DNA of 64,000 bases from Mycobacterium sp. IS-836 (GTDB lineage Bacteria > Actinomycetota > Actinomycetes > Mycobacteriales > Mycobacteriaceae). The notes under the pieces were generated by a model. It was not told the origin of the DNA and ran no database searches. It worked only from the letters and a program-made list of their open reading frames with translations. Position numbers and translations under genes: made by a program. This document shows, in pieces, positions 44,013-54,978 of the stretch (position 1 is its first letter; every line of letters begins with the position of its first letter). The stretch is taken from the NCBI RefSeq assembly GCF_001954275.1, contig NZ_MBEU01000052.1:20904-84903 (forward strand). The letters are read 5' to 3'.

Positions 44013-44986
44013 CGACCGAAGTCAAGGACGAACTGAGCCGCCTGGTCGTGAAATCGGTCAGCGCGCGTCGGGCGGAAGTCACCTCCCTATTGCGGTTCGC
44101 CGGTGGGTTGCACATCGTGGGCGGGCGAGTCCTGGTCGAGGCCGAGGTGGATCTGGGCAACATCGCGCGGCGGCTGCGCAAGGACATCTTCGATCTGTAC
44201 GGCTACAACGCGGTCGTACATGTGTTGTCGGCCAGCGGAATTCGCAAGAGCACGCGGTACGTGCTGCGGGTGGCCAACGACGGTGAGGCGCTGGCACGTC
44301 AGACGGGCCTGCTCGACATGCGGGGCCGTCCGGTGCGGGGTCTGCCCGCACAGGTGGTGGGCGGCAGCATCACCGACGCCGAAGCGGCGTGGCGGGGAGC
44401 CTTCCTGGCGCACGGCTCGTTGACGGAGCCCGGGCGCTCGTCGGCATTGGAGGTCAGCTGCCCCGGCCCGGAGGCCGCGCTGGCTTTGGTGGGCGCCGCC
44501 CGCCGGCTCGGCGTCAGCGCGAAGGCCCGCGAGGTGCGTGGCGCCGACCGGGTGGTGGTGCGCGACGGCGAGGCGATCGGCGCGCTGCTGACCCGGATGG
44601 GCGCCCAGGACACCCGGTTGATCTGGGAGGAGCGCCGGATGCGTCGCGAGGTGCGCGCGACGGCCAACCGCCTCGCCAATTTCGACGACGCCAACCTGCG
44701 CCGCTCGGCGCGGGCCGCGGTCGCCGCGGCGGCCCGGGTGGAGCGGGCGTTGGAGATTCTCGGCGACAGCGTCCCCGACCATTTGGCGTCGGCCGGCAAG
44801 TTGCGCGTCGAGCACCGGCAGGCTTCCCTCGAGGAGCTCGGCCGCCTGGCCGACCCCCCGATGACGAAAGATGCTGTGGCGGGGCGCATTCGGCGATTGC
44901 TCTCGATGGCCGACCGCAAGGCGAAGGTCGAAGGCATCCCCGACACCGAGTCGGCGGTAACGCCAGACCTTTTGGAAGATGCCTAG
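44003..44986 (+). CDS. whiA: Sporulation/cell-division regulator WhiA
   Basis: 327 residues. An N-terminal LAGLIDADG homing-endonuclease-like domain without nuclease residues ([16 protein letters not shown]) precedes a C-terminal DUF199 helix-turn-helix ([34 protein letters not shown]). WhiA works with WhiB to start division-gene programmes in actinobacteria. Start: GTG 44003 has GAGGAG about 10 bases upstream; ATG 44009, two codons later, forms an ATGA with the cuvA stop and gives the M. tuberculosis length. Either is possible. Confidence 0.95.
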   Translation: MAMTTEVKDELSRLVVKSVSARRAEVTSLLRFAGGLHIVGGRVLVEAEVDLGNIARRLRKDIFDLYGYNAVVHVLSASGIRKSTRYVLRVANDGEALARQTGLLDMRGRPVRGLPAQVVGGSITDAEAAWRGAFLAHGSLTEPGRSSALEVSCPGPEAALALVGAARRLGVSAKAREVRGADRVVVRDGEAIGALLTRMGAQDTRLIWEERRMRREVRATANRLANFDDANLRRSARAAVAAAARVERALEILGDSVPDHLASAGKLRVEHRQASLEELGRLADPPMTKDAVAGRIRRLLSMADRKAKVEGIPDTESAVTPDLLEDA

Positions 44987-45026
44987 CTAACCAGCGGATT
45001 GCTGGGCGCAAGGGGTGGGGGAGGGC

Positions 45027-45032
45027 TACGGT
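45027..45032 (+). promoter_or_regulatory. Leaderless -10 hexamer TACGGT for the WS/DGAT gene
   Basis: TACGGT, 6 bases, ATG at 45039. This supports the internal ATG over an upstream in-frame GTG at 45015. Confidence 0.55.
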
Positions 45033-45038
45033 CATCGC

Positions 45039-46427
45039 ATGAAGCGGCTATCGAGTGTTGATGCGGCGTTCTGGTCGGCCGAAACTTCAGGCTGGCATAT
45101 GCATGTGGGCGCGTTGGCGATCTGCGATCCCAGCGATGCGCCCGACTACAGTTTTCAGCGCCTCCGCGAACTGCTCATTGAGCGGCTGCCCGAGATTCCG
45201 CAGTTGCGCTGGCGGGTCACCGGCGCGCCGCTCGGGTTGGACCGGCCGTGGTTCGTCGAGGATGAGGAACTCGACATCGACTTCCACGTCCGCCGCATCG
45301 GCGTGCCAGCCCCGGGTAGCCGCCGCGAGCTCGAGGAGCTGGTGGGCCGGCTGATGTCCTACAAGCTTGACCGCTCCCGGCCGCTGTGGGAACTGTGGGT
45401 GATCGAGGGCGTCGAAGGCGGCCGGATCGCCACGCTGACCAAGATGCACCACGCCATCGTCGACGGGGTGTCGGGTGCCGGGCTGGGTGAAATCCTTTTG
45501 GATGTCACGCCGGAACCCCGTCCGCCGCAACAGGACACGGTCGGATCGTTGGTGGGCTTCCAGCTTCCCGGCCTGGAGCGGCGCGCGGTGGGCGCGCTCA
45601 TCAACGTCGGCGTCAAGACGCCTTTCCGCATCGCCCGGCTGGTCGAACAGACGGTGCGCCAGCAGGTCGCCGCGTTGGGCATCGCCAGCCGGCCGCCGCG
45701 CTACTTCGAGGCGCCCAAGACCCGGTTCAACGCGCCGGTGTCCCCGCACCGGCGGGTTACCGGCTGCCGCGTCGAGCTGGCCCGCGCGAAGGCCGTCAAG
45801 GACGCCTACGACGTCAAGCTCAACGACGTCGTGCTGGCCATGGTCGCCGGTGCCGCGCGCGAATATTTGCAGAAACGCGGTGAGCTGCCGACCAAACCGC
45901 TCATCGCGCAGATTCCCGTCTCGACCCGAACCGACGAGAACAAGGACGAGATCGGCAACAAGATCAGCTCGATGACCGCATCCCTGGCCACCGACATCGA
46001 CGACCCCGCCGAGCGGCTGCGCGCCATCCACGAAAGCACGCAGAGCGCCAAGGGAATGGCCAAGGCGCTGTCGGCGCATCAGATCATGGGCCTGACCGAG
46101 ACGACCCCGCCCGGCCTGCTACACCTGGCCGCGCGTGCCTACACGGCCACCGGCCTGTCGCGAAACCTGGCTCCGCTCAACCTGGTTGTGTCCAACGTTC
46201 CCGGTCCGCCGTTCCCGCTGTACATGGCGGGCGCCAAGCTGGACTCGCTGGTTCCGCTCGGACCGCCGGTCATGGACATCGCGCTGAACGTCACCTGCTT
46301 CTCCTACACCGACTACCTGGACTTCGGCTTCGTGACCACGCCCGAAGTGGCCAACGACATCGACGATATGGCCGACGCCATCGAGCCGGCGCTGACCGAA
46401 CTCGAGAAAGCGGCGGCGCTGGCTTAG
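45039..46427 (+). CDS. Wax ester synthase/diacylglycerol acyltransferase (Rv1425-like)
   Basis: 462 residues. The catalytic HHxxxDG motif is at 137-143 (MHHAIVDG), and the C-terminal [21 protein letters not shown] is typical of the WS/DGAT family. Makes triacylglycerol or wax esters from acyl-CoA; M. tuberculosis has about fifteen such genes and Rv1425 is among the active ones. It is convergent with lipO, the stops overlapping at 46424-46427. The lipid neighbourhood (LipO, FadD12, acyltransferase) supports a storage-lipid role. Confidence 0.94.
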   Translation: MKRLSSVDAAFWSAETSGWHMHVGALAICDPSDAPDYSFQRLRELLIERLPEIPQLRWRVTGAPLGLDRPWFVEDEELDIDFHVRRIGVPAPGSRRELEELVGRLMSYKLDRSRPLWELWVIEGVEGGRIATLTKMHHAIVDGVSGAGLGEILLDVTPEPRPPQQDTVGSLVGFQLPGLERRAVGALINVGVKTPFRIARLVEQTVRQQVAALGIASRPPRYFEAPKTRFNAPVSPHRRVTGCRVELARAKAVKDAYDVKLNDVVLAMVAGAAREYLQKRGELPTKPLIAQIPVSTRTDENKDEIGNKISSMTASLATDIDDPAERLRAIHESTQSAKGMAKALSAHQIMGLTETTPPGLLHLAARAYTATGLSRNLAPLNLVVSNVPGPPFPLYMAGAKLDSLVPLGPPVMDIALNVTCFSYTDYLDFGFVTTPEVANDIDDMADAIEPALTELEKAAALA

Positions 46428-47689
46428 TCGCGGCCCGGGTAGCCGGTCGCGTACACCCAGGACAGAAACCGCGCCACCGCCTCGGCGGCTTGATGCGCCC
46501 GGGGCGAACCGAAGATGTCGAAACCATGTTGGGCGCCGGGCAATTCGGCGTAGGCCACCGGCGACTTCGACACACCGCGCAGTTCCTCGGCGAAGTCGCG
46601 GGCCTCGCCGACCGGAATGAGGGAGTCGTCGGCGCCGTGCAAGACGAAGAACGGCGGCGCGTCCGCCCGCAGCCGCCGGATCGGTGACGCGTCGACATAG
46701 ATATCGCGGTGGTCGGCGAATTTCCGCTTCACCACGAACTTTTCGAGCAACCGGACGAATTCGGGACGGCCCTCGCCCTCGGTGGTGAACCAGTCGTAGC
46801 GCCCGTACACGGGGACCGCGGCGACTACCGAGGTGTCGGCATCCTCGAAGCCCGGCTGGAATTTGGGGTCATTGGGCGTCAGCGCCGCCAGCGCGGCGAG
46901 ATGACCGCCGGCAGAGCCGCCGGTGACGGCGACGAAGTCGGGATCCCCGCCGTATCGCGCGATGTTCTCCTTGACCCAGGCCAGCGCCCGTTTGACGTCG
47001 ACGATGTGGTCGGGCCAGGTGTGCATCGGGGAGACGCGGTAGCCGATCGACACGCACACCCAGCCGCGGGCGGCCAGGTGACTCATCAGGGGATAGGCCT
47101 GGGGACGGCGCATTCCGATCACCCAGGCGCCGCCGGGCACCTGCACCAGCACCGGCGCCTTGCCGTCGCGGGGCAGGTCGCGGCGGCGCCAGACGTCGGC
47201 GAGGTTCGCCCGGCCGTGCGGCCCATAGGACACGACGTTCGTCTTCTCGACGTAGCGCCGCCGGGCCACGGTGTTGCCCAGCGGCAGGTTGCGCCGCCCG
47301 CGGCGCTTGGGCTCGGTCTGCGGCAGCTCGGCCAGCGCCTCGGCGTAGTCGGCTCCCAGTTGTTCGCGTAGCCCGGCCTCCAGCACCGGGCCCGGGGTGG
47401 TGACGCCGCGCCAGCGGATCACCCCCAGGATCGCCCACGACGCGGCGGTCAGTGCCAGCGCCGCCTTTCCCCGGCGCCCGGCGAAGTCGCCGCGGCGGCC
47501 GCGGCGCAGCGCGTCGAGTAGCGACGCGGTGAAGTACACGCCCGGCACCTCCGACGTGGGCCAGCCGAACCAGAACACCGCGACGGTGGGGTAGCCCTTG
47601 CGGGCGAGCGGGCGTAATCCGTTGGCGGCGTTGACGAATTCGACGACGGCGCGGGCCAGCGGCCGCGGCTTCCTCAGCATCCGCCGCAT
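46424..47689 (-). CDS. lipO: Alpha/beta hydrolase LipO-type esterase
   Basis: 421 residues. The catalytic Ser lies in GGSAGGH; the acid and base are in [10 protein letters not shown] and GAQHGFD. The oxyanion motif is PGGAW instead of the usual HGG(G). A ~150-residue N-terminal extension includes a hydrophobic stretch ([16 protein letters not shown]), so the protein may be membrane-associated. It starts in a TGATG overlap with the fadD12 stop, so esterase and acyl-CoA ligase are coupled. Substrate unknown. Confidence 0.9.
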   Translation of the reverse strand: MRRMLRKPRPLARAVVEFVNAANGLRPLARKGYPTVAVFWFGWPTSEVPGVYFTASLLDALRRGRRGDFAGRRGKAALALTAASWAILGVIRWRGVTTPGPVLEAGLREQLGADYAEALAELPQTEPKRRGRRNLPLGNTVARRRYVEKTNVVSYGPHGRANLADVWRRRDLPRDGKAPVLVQVPGGAWVIGMRRPQAYPLMSHLAARGWVCVSIGYRVSPMHTWPDHIVDVKRALAWVKENIARYGGDPDFVAVTGGSAGGHLAALAALTPNDPKFQPGFEDADTSVVAAVPVYGRYDWFTTEGEGRPEFVRLLEKFVVKRKFADHRDIYVDASPIRRLRADAPPFFVLHGADDSLIPVGEARDFAEELRGVSKSPVAYAELPGAQHGFDIFGSPRAHQAAEAVARFLSWVYATGYPGRD

Positions 47690-49302
47690 CAGCCGCTGAC
47701 CCGCGATTGCAATTCGGCCCGCAGGATCTTGCCGGTGCTGCCGCGGGGGAGTTCGTCGAGGACCGATATTTCGCGGGGCACCTTGTAGTTGGCCAGGTTC
47801 TCCCGCACGTGTTGCTTGAGCGTGTCCGGGGTGGCCTGGGCGCCCGCGGTCAGCACCACGAACGCCGCCAGCCGCTGGCCGTACTGCTCGTCGTCGACGC
47901 CGATCACCGCGGCCTCCGCCACGTCGGAGTGCGCCGCCAGCGTCTTCTCCACCTCGATCGGGTAGACGTTCTCGCCGCCGGAGACGATCATCTCGTCGTC
48001 GCGGCCGACGACGAACAGCCGGCCGGCCTCGTCGAGGTAGCCGACGTCTCCCGACGACATGAACCCGGCGTGGAAATCCTTGGTGGTGCCCGAGGTGTAG
48101 CCCTCGAACTGGGTGTCGTTGCGGACGTAGATGCTGCCCACCTCGCCGGTGGGCACCTCGTTGAAATCCGGGTCCAGGATCCGGATTTCGGTCCCGCCCG
48201 CGGGCCGGCCCGCGGTGTCCGGTGCGGCGCGCAGGTCTTCCGGCGTCGCGGTGGCGATCATGCCGGCCTCAGTGGCGTTGTAGTTGTTGTAAATCACGTC
48301 GCCGAACTGGTCCATGAACGCGATCACCACATCGGGGCGCATCCGCGAACCCGAAGCCGCCGCGAACCGTAATGACTTGCAGCTGTACCGGTTTCGGACC
48401 TCGTCGGGCAGGTCCATGATGCGGTCGAACATCACCGGGACCACCGCGAGACCGGTCGCCCGGTGCCGGTCGATGAGGTCCAGCGTGGCTTCCGGGTCGA
48501 ATTTGCGCCGGGTGATCACCGTGCAGGCCATCGATGCGGCGAACACCAGCTGGGAAAAACCCCACGCGTGAAACATCGGCGCGACGATCACGATGGGCTC
48601 CTCCGCCCGCCACGGGGTGCGGTCCAGGATCGCCTTGAGCGTGCCGATCCCGGCGTTGCCGCCAGTCTGGTTGGCGCCCTTGGGTGTTCCGGTGGTTCCG
48701 GAGGTGAGCAGGATCATCCTGCCCTTGCGGCCGGTGCGCTCGGGCCGCTGCCCGGCGTGATCAGCGACGAGTTTCGCAACGGTCAACTCGTGCTGTTCGT
48801 CGGTCCAGGCCAGGATGCGGGTGGCGTCCGGCTTGTCGGCGAGCGCGCGGTCCACGGTCGCGGTGAACTCCTCGTCGTAGATGACGGTGTCGACGCCTTC
48901 GCGGTTGACCACGTCGGCCAGCGCCGGCCCGGCGAACGACGTGTTCAGCAGCAGAATGTCGGAGCCGATCCGGTTGCCGGCCACCAGCGATTCCACGAAG
49001 CCCCGGTGATTGCGGCACATGATCCCGATGACCCGGCCGCCGGGCAGCTTCTGTAGCGCCGCGGCCAACGCGTCGATGTTTTCGTCGAGCTGGCGCCACG
49101 TCAGCGTGCCCAGCTCGTCGACCAGCCCGGGACGGTCCGGGCAGCGCTGCGCGGCGCTGGCGAAACCCACGGTGATGCCCAGGCCCTCGCGACGCATCGC
49201 GGCGGCGATCTTCAGGTAGCGGTCGGGCCGCATCGGCGCGATCATCCCGGCGCGCCTCAGTGTGGTGATGATGCCGAGGGCCTGGTTGAGACGAGATGCC
49301 AT
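47689..49302 (-). CDS. fadD12: Fatty-acyl-CoA ligase FadD12
   Basis: 537 residues. The ANL-family AMP-binding motif ILLTSGTTGTPKGA is near 196-209, and GYLDEAGRLFVVGRDDEMIVSGGENVYPIEVE and the C-terminal catalytic Lys (GSTGKILR) are present. It activates fatty acids to acyl-CoA or acyl-AMP; no adjacent polyketide synthase, so the CoA ligase role is more likely. It begins 3 bases after the acyltransferase gene, forming a three-gene unit acyltransferase-fadD12-lipO. Confidence 0.94.
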   Translation of the reverse strand: MASRLNQALGIITTLRRAGMIAPMRPDRYLKIAAAMRREGLGITVGFASAAQRCPDRPGLVDELGTLTWRQLDENIDALAAALQKLPGGRVIGIMCRNHRGFVESLVAGNRIGSDILLLNTSFAGPALADVVNREGVDTVIYDEEFTATVDRALADKPDATRILAWTDEQHELTVAKLVADHAGQRPERTGRKGRMILLTSGTTGTPKGANQTGGNAGIGTLKAILDRTPWRAEEPIVIVAPMFHAWGFSQLVFAASMACTVITRRKFDPEATLDLIDRHRATGLAVVPVMFDRIMDLPDEVRNRYSCKSLRFAAASGSRMRPDVVIAFMDQFGDVIYNNYNATEAGMIATATPEDLRAAPDTAGRPAGGTEIRILDPDFNEVPTGEVGSIYVRNDTQFEGYTSGTTKDFHAGFMSSGDVGYLDEAGRLFVVGRDDEMIVSGGENVYPIEVEKTLAAHSDVAEAAVIGVDDEQYGQRLAAFVVLTAGAQATPDTLKQHVRENLANYKVPREISVLDELPRGSTGKILRAELQSRVSG

Positions 49303-49305
49303 GGC

Positions 49306-50106
49306 TCAGCCCAGAATCGGGAAGCGGCGGCCGGACGCGAGCGTGGTCAGGCCGTCCTGCATGACCGACCGGACGTGCTCGTCGACCTCGTCGACGTCCG
49401 GGTCCTCGCCGAATTGCGCGGCGATGTCGATTGGTTCCAGCAGTTGCATCACGAGCTTGCTGGGCAGGGGGAGGTTGGGCGGGATCACGGCGCTGAACCC
49501 GAAGGGGAAGCCGAACGAAACCGGCATGATGGCGCTGCGCAGCAGGCGCTTGATGCCCAGCCGTTCGGCCAGCCAGGTGCCGCGGGACAGGTAGAGCTGG
49601 GTCTCCTGCCCGCCGATGGACACCGCCGGGACGATCGGCACGCCGGCCTCGATCGCCGTGCTGACGTAGCCCTTGCGGCCGTTGAAGTCGATGACGTTCT
49701 CCGACAGCGTGGGCCGGTAGGCGTCGTAGTCCCCGCCGGGGAAGACGACGACCACGCCGCCGGCCCGCAGCGCCCTGGCCGCGTTCTCGCGGTTGGCCCG
49801 GATGTAGCCGGCGCGCCGGAACAGCGGCGCCGTCGGGCCCATGAACAGGATGTCGTGGCTGAGCGTGTAGACCGGCCGGTCGTAGCCGAACTTCTCGTAG
49901 AAGTCGACGCTGAAGATCGGGACGTCCATCGGGAACATGCCACCGGAGTGGTTCGCGACGACCAGCGCCCCGCCGGGCGGGAACGCGTCCAGCCCGTGCA
50001 CCTCAGAGCGGAAATACGTCTTCAAGAACGGGCGCATCGCGCTCATCAACCGCTGGGTGGTGCCAGGGTCGAATTTGCCGATGTCGTCGCTGTCGTTGTC
50101 GCTCAC
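49306..50106 (-). CDS. PlsC-type acyltransferase (Rv1428c-like)
   Basis: 266 residues. Glycerolipid acyltransferase fold with the N-H motif in NHSGGMFPMD (His53, Asp61), a wider spacing than the usual HX4D. The block III position reads VVFPGGDYDAYRPT instead of FPEGTRS. These variants are shared by a mycobacterial group annotated as putative glycerol-3-phosphate or diacylglycerol acyltransferases; the acceptor is unknown. The GTG at 50106 follows AAGGAG. First gene of the fadD12-lipO unit; TACCAT (50152-50147, minus) is a candidate -10. Confidence 0.85.
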   Translation of the reverse strand: MSDNDSDDIGKFDPGTTQRLMSAMRPFLKTYFRSEVHGLDAFPPGGALVVANHSGGMFPMDVPIFSVDFYEKFGYDRPVYTLSHDILFMGPTAPLFRRAGYIRANRENAARALRAGGVVVVFPGGDYDAYRPTLSENVIDFNGRKGYVSTAIEAGVPIVPAVSIGGQETQLYLSRGTWLAERLGIKRLLRSAIMPVSFGFPFGFSAVIPPNLPLPSKLVMQLLEPIDIAAQFGEDPDVDEVDEHVRSVMQDGLTTLASGRRFPILG

Positions 50107-50210
50107 GGTTCTCCTTGAGGCTTCCTTGCCGCGCTGAGGTTCCTCGATGGTAGCGAGCCCGGTGTGAGCGGCCGGAATCCGCTTGTGGACCGGGCGGCGT
50201 CGGGCGGGGT

Positions 50211-50216
50211 ATGGTT
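50211..50216 (+). promoter_or_regulatory. Candidate -10 (TATGGT) for the small hypothetical gene at 50257
   Basis: TATGGT fits TANNNT and would start RNA near 50223, giving about 33 bases of leader with GAGAGAA before the ATG at 50257. It argues against the upstream GTG at 50164. Confidence 0.4.
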
Positions 50217-50256
50217 ACGGCCCATCCCTTCGCCAAACGTCCAGTTGAGAGAACAG

Positions 50257-50643
50257 ATGGACTTCGCCGGTTCGTCCGACGAGCGCGCGTCGCGCTCGGC
50301 CGCTGCCCACAGGTCGGGCACCGCTCTGGACCGACGGACACGTCCATCCCCGCGCGGCGTGGGGCGCTCCGAGCCGGTCGATGGCAAACGCGACGCCGAT
50401 TTCTCCGCGGCCGCGGCCGCGATGGCCGATCGCCGGCAGGCCGACTACTTCCTGCGCCTGCTCGCCCAAAGCCGGCGGCTCAGTGAGCATCGAATCGACC
50501 GGTACCACCAGGCGATCGCCGTCTGCGAGTCCAACCGCGACGCCGAAGGCGCCGCCAACTTCCGGCACATGCTGCGCGGCGAAGAACAGGAACGGCAATC
50601 ACTGGACGGGATGATCGAAGGGCTGCGCCAGCGGTTCGGGTGA
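50257..50643 (+). CDS. Small helical hypothetical protein
   Basis: 128 residues, not recognised. The first ~55 residues are polar and Arg/Ser-rich, probably disordered. The rest is helical with charged heptad-like spacing (ADYFLRLLAQSRRLSEHRIDRYHQAIAVCESN ... EEQERQSLDGMIEGLRQRF). No signal or membrane segment. It lies 44 bases before the DUF3556 gene. The ATG is chosen over GTG 50164 because of GAGAGAA just upstream and the TATGGT promoter candidate between the two. Confidence 0.6.
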   Translation: MDFAGSSDERASRSAAAHRSGTALDRRTRPSPRGVGRSEPVDGKRDADFSAAAAAMADRRQADYFLRLLAQSRRLSEHRIDRYHQAIAVCESNRDAEGAANFRHMLRGEEQERQSLDGMIEGLRQRFG

Positions 50644-50687
50644 AATAGCGCTTGCCGCAGCCGTTTTCGGCGACAGAGAGGCCAGCC

Positions 50688-52445
50688 ATGGGATTCATGT
50701 CACCGGAGCTTCCGGACGTCGATCACGACACGTGGCCGACCCTGTCACGGGCAACGCGGCTGCAGGTCGTGACCCGGCATTGGGCGGAACACGGCTTCGG
50801 AACACCGTATGCGGTGTATCTGCTCTACCTGATCAAGATCGCGGTGTACGTCGCCGCCCCGGCCGCCATCATCTCGCTGACCCCGGGCCTGGGCGGCCTG
50901 GGCCGCATCGGCGATTGGTGGACGCAACCGATCGTGTATCAGAAGGTCGTCATCTTCACGCTGCTGTTCGAGGTCCTTGGCCTCGGCTGCGGATCCGGCC
51001 CGCTGACCGGGCGGTTCATGCCTCCCATCGGTGGAGTCCTGTATTGGTTGCGGCCCAACACGATTCGACTGCCGGCCTGGCCGGATAAGGTCCCGCTCAC
51101 CCGCGGTGATTCCCGCACTCTCGCCGACGTCGGCCTCTATGCCATCGTGTTGATCGGCGCGGTGTGGGCCCTGCTGTCACCCGGGCATGGGGGGCCGGTC
51201 ACGGGCGCCGGGGATGTCGGCCTGATCAACCCCGTCGTGGTGATCCCCACGATCGTCGCGCTGGCGCTGCTGGGCCTGCGCGACAAGACCATCTTCCTGG
51301 CCGCGCGCGGGGAACATTACTGGCTGAAGCTGTTCGTGTTCTTCTTTCCGTTTACCGATCAAATCGCGGCGTTCAAGATCATCATGCTGCTGCTCTGGTG
51401 GGGGGCGGCGACTTCCAAGCTCAACCACCACTTCCCCTACGTCGTGTCGGTGATGACAAGCAACAACGCGCTGTTGCGGCCCAAGCTGTTCCTGCCGATC
51501 AAGCACCTGCTCTACCGCGACCACGTCAACGACCTACGGCCGAGCCTGCTTCCGAAACTCATGGCCCACGTCGGCGGCACGACGGCGGAGTTCATCGTCC
51601 CCACGGTGCTGGTGTTCGTCGCCGGCGATCAGCCGTGGCGGTGGTTTCTCATCGGGTTCATGGTGATCTTCCACCTCAACATCATTTCCAACCTCCCGAT
51701 GGGAGTCCCGTTGGAGTGGAACGTGTTCTTCATCTTCTCGCTGTTCTACCTGTTCGGGCACTACGGCGCGATCCGCGCCACCGACCTTTCCTCGCCGCTG
51801 CTGCTGGCGCTCATGATCGTTGTGGTGGCCGTCGTGATCGTGGGAAACATGTTCCCCGAAAAGGTTTCGTTCCTCCCCGCCATGCGCTACTACGCCGGCA
51901 ACTGGGCCTGCAGCGTGTGGTGCTTCCGCGCGGGCATCGAGGAGAAGGTCGAGACCTCCGTCGTCAAAAGCTCTGCGCTCGTCGTGAATCAGCTGGCCAA
52001 GCTCTATGGCCCGGCGACGGCCGAAATCATGGCCGACAAGGTCGCGGCGTTCCGGGCGATGCACCTACACGGCCGGGTGCTCAACGCGTTGTTACCCCGC
52101 GCGATCGACAACGAAGCCGACTACAAGATTCGCGAGGGCGAGGTGGTCGCCGGGCCATTGGTCGGGTGGAACTTCGGTGAGGGTCATCTGCACAACGAGC
52201 AGCTACTGGAAGCCGTACAGCGGCGCTGCCACTTCGAGGACGGCGACCTTCGCGTGATCGTCCTGGAGGGCCAACCGATCCACATCCAGAAACAGTGGTA
52301 CCGCATCCTCGACGCCAAGACCGGACTGATCGAGGCGGGCTACGTCACCATCGAGGACATGCTGTCGCGTCAGCCGTGGGCCGAGCCGGGCGACGAGTTC
52401 CCGGTCCACGTCACCACGCAAAACGTGATTCATCCGGAGTCATGA
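50688..52445 (+). CDS. DUF3556 polytopic membrane protein (Rv1431-like)
   Basis: 585 residues. About eight hydrophobic segments in the first 420 residues are followed by a soluble C-terminal part of ~160 residues. Striking charged/aromatic motifs include SKLNHHFPYVVSVMTSNN and LGCGSGPLTGRFMPP. Function unknown; the family is found in actinobacteria and some eukaryotes. The ATG at 50688 has GAGAGG upstream. It overlaps the following FAD oxidoreductase by ATGA, so the two probably act together, with the membrane protein a possible partner or electron-transfer component (inference). Confidence 0.85.
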   Translation: MGFMSPELPDVDHDTWPTLSRATRLQVVTRHWAEHGFGTPYAVYLLYLIKIAVYVAAPAAIISLTPGLGGLGRIGDWWTQPIVYQKVVIFTLLFEVLGLGCGSGPLTGRFMPPIGGVLYWLRPNTIRLPAWPDKVPLTRGDSRTLADVGLYAIVLIGAVWALLSPGHGGPVTGAGDVGLINPVVVIPTIVALALLGLRDKTIFLAARGEHYWLKLFVFFFPFTDQIAAFKIIMLLLWWGAATSKLNHHFPYVVSVMTSNNALLRPKLFLPIKHLLYRDHVNDLRPSLLPKLMAHVGGTTAEFIVPTVLVFVAGDQPWRWFLIGFMVIFHLNIISNLPMGVPLEWNVFFIFSLFYLFGHYGAIRATDLSSPLLLALMIVVVAVVIVGNMFPEKVSFLPAMRYYAGNWACSVWCFRAGIEEKVETSVVKSSALVVNQLAKLYGPATAEIMADKVAAFRAMHLHGRVLNALLPRAIDNEADYKIREGEVVAGPLVGWNFGEGHLHNEQLLEAVQRRCHFEDGDLRVIVLEGQPIHIQKQWYRILDAKTGLIEAGYVTIEDMLSRQPWAEPGDEFPVHVTTQNVIHPES

Positions 52446-53857
52446 CCAAGGCGGTAGTCGTCGGTGCCGGTCCCAACGGCCTGGCCGCCGCGATCCAACT
52501 CGCCCGCCACGGTGTCGACGTCCAGGTGCTGGAGGCCCGCGACACGATCGGCGGGGGAGCGCGCTCGGGCGAGCTGACGTTGCCCGGCGTGATTCACGAC
52601 CACTGCTCGGCGTCTCACCCGTGGGCAGTCGGCTCACCGTTCTGGCAGGAGATCGACCTCCAAAGCCATGGACTGACCTTGAAGTGGCCGGAGATCGACT
52701 GCGCGCACCCGCTCGACGACGGCAGCGCCGGTGTGCTGTACCAGTCGATCGACGAAACCACCGCCCGCATGGGGCCCGATGGCACCCGGTGGCGCCGCGC
52801 CGTCGGCGATCTCGCGGCCGGGTTCGACCAGCTGGCCCAGGATCTGCTCCGCCCGGTGCTGAACATCCCGCGTCACCCGATCCGCCTCGCGGCGTTCGGC
52901 CCGCGCGCGGTGCTGCCGGCTACCGTGCTGGCGCGCTGGTTTCGCACCGAGCCGGCGCGCGCGTTGTTCGGCGGCGCCGCCGCGCACATGTTCACCCGGC
53001 TGGACCGGCCGCTCACCTCCGCACTCGGGTTGATGTTTCTGGCCACCGGGCACCGCTACGGCTGGCCCGTCGCCGAGGGCGGGTCCGGGTCGATCATCCG
53101 CGCGCTGGCCGCGGCTTTGGCCGCGCACGGCGGCAGCGTGACCACCGGGGTGACGGTGTCGAGCCGCAGGGACATCCCCGACGCCGACATCGTCATGCTG
53201 GATCTGAGCCCCGCCGCGGTGCTGTCGATCTACGGCGACGTGATGCCGGGCCGCATCAGACGGTCCTACCGCCGCTACCGCCAGGGGTCCTCGGCGTTCA
53301 AGGTCGACTTCGCCATCGAGGGTGACATCCCGTGGACGAACCCCGACTGCGGTCGCGCCGGCACCGTCCACCTCGGCGGCACCTTCGCCGAGATCGCGGA
53401 CACCGAACGTCAACGCGCGCAAGGCAAGATGGCGCGCCGGCCGTTCGTGCTCGTCGGGCAGCAGTACCTGGCCGACCCGTCCCGGTCGGCCGGCAACGTC
53501 AACCCGATATGGGCCTACGCGCACGTGCCGTTCGGCTACACCGGCGACGCCACCGCGGCCGTCGTCGACCAGATCGAGCGGTTCGCCCCGGGATTTCGCG
53601 ACCGCATCCTCGCCTCCGTCAGCAAGAGCGCCGCCGACCTGCAGGCCTACAACCCGAACTTCATCGGCGGCGACATCATCGGCGGCGCCAACGACGGCCT
53701 GCAGGTGGTGCTGCGCCCGCGCATCGCCGTCAACCCGTACGCGACCGGTGTTCCCGGCGTCTACCTGTGCTCGCAGTCCGCGCCGCCGGGAGCCGGCATC
53801 CACGGGCTCTGCGGCTACCATGCCGCCACCGCGGCGCTGCGGCGCCTGCGCGGGTAA
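52442..53857 (+). CDS. FAD-dependent oxidoreductase, phytoene-desaturase-like (Rv1432-like)
   Basis: 471 residues. The N-terminal FAD Rossmann motif VVVGAGPNGLAAAIQLARHG with GGGARSGELTLPG following, and the C-terminal FAD-closing segment GVYLCSQSAPPGAGIHGLCG, define the amine-oxidase/carotenoid-desaturase superfamily. No carotenoid genes are nearby; lipid or quinone desaturation are alternatives. It starts in an ATGA overlap with the DUF3556 gene. M. tuberculosis has Rv1433-Rv1435c between this gene and gap; here gap follows within 100 bases. Confidence 0.88.
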   Translation: MTKAVVVGAGPNGLAAAIQLARHGVDVQVLEARDTIGGGARSGELTLPGVIHDHCSASHPWAVGSPFWQEIDLQSHGLTLKWPEIDCAHPLDDGSAGVLYQSIDETTARMGPDGTRWRRAVGDLAAGFDQLAQDLLRPVLNIPRHPIRLAAFGPRAVLPATVLARWFRTEPARALFGGAAAHMFTRLDRPLTSALGLMFLATGHRYGWPVAEGGSGSIIRALAAALAAHGGSVTTGVTVSSRRDIPDADIVMLDLSPAAVLSIYGDVMPGRIRRSYRRYRQGSSAFKVDFAIEGDIPWTNPDCGRAGTVHLGGTFAEIADTERQRAQGKMARRPFVLVGQQYLADPSRSAGNVNPIWAYAHVPFGYTGDATAAVVDQIERFAPGFRDRILASVSKSAADLQAYNPNFIGGDIIGGANDGLQVVLRPRIAVNPYATGVPGVYLCSQSAPPGAGIHGLCGYHAATAALRRLRG

Positions 53858-53907
53858 CGCAGGTCACCTCCGAGGGGGAGGCCCAGCAACCGGTGTCGCT
53901 ACTGATC

Positions 53908-54975
<1,068 letters not shown>

Positions 54976-54978
54976 ACC

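Noticed and set aside
53860..53885. CCTCC/GGAGG inverted repeat after the FAD oxidoreductase as a terminator
   Set aside because: The stem is only 4-5 bp and imperfect, with no supporting features; could be chance in GC-rich sequence.
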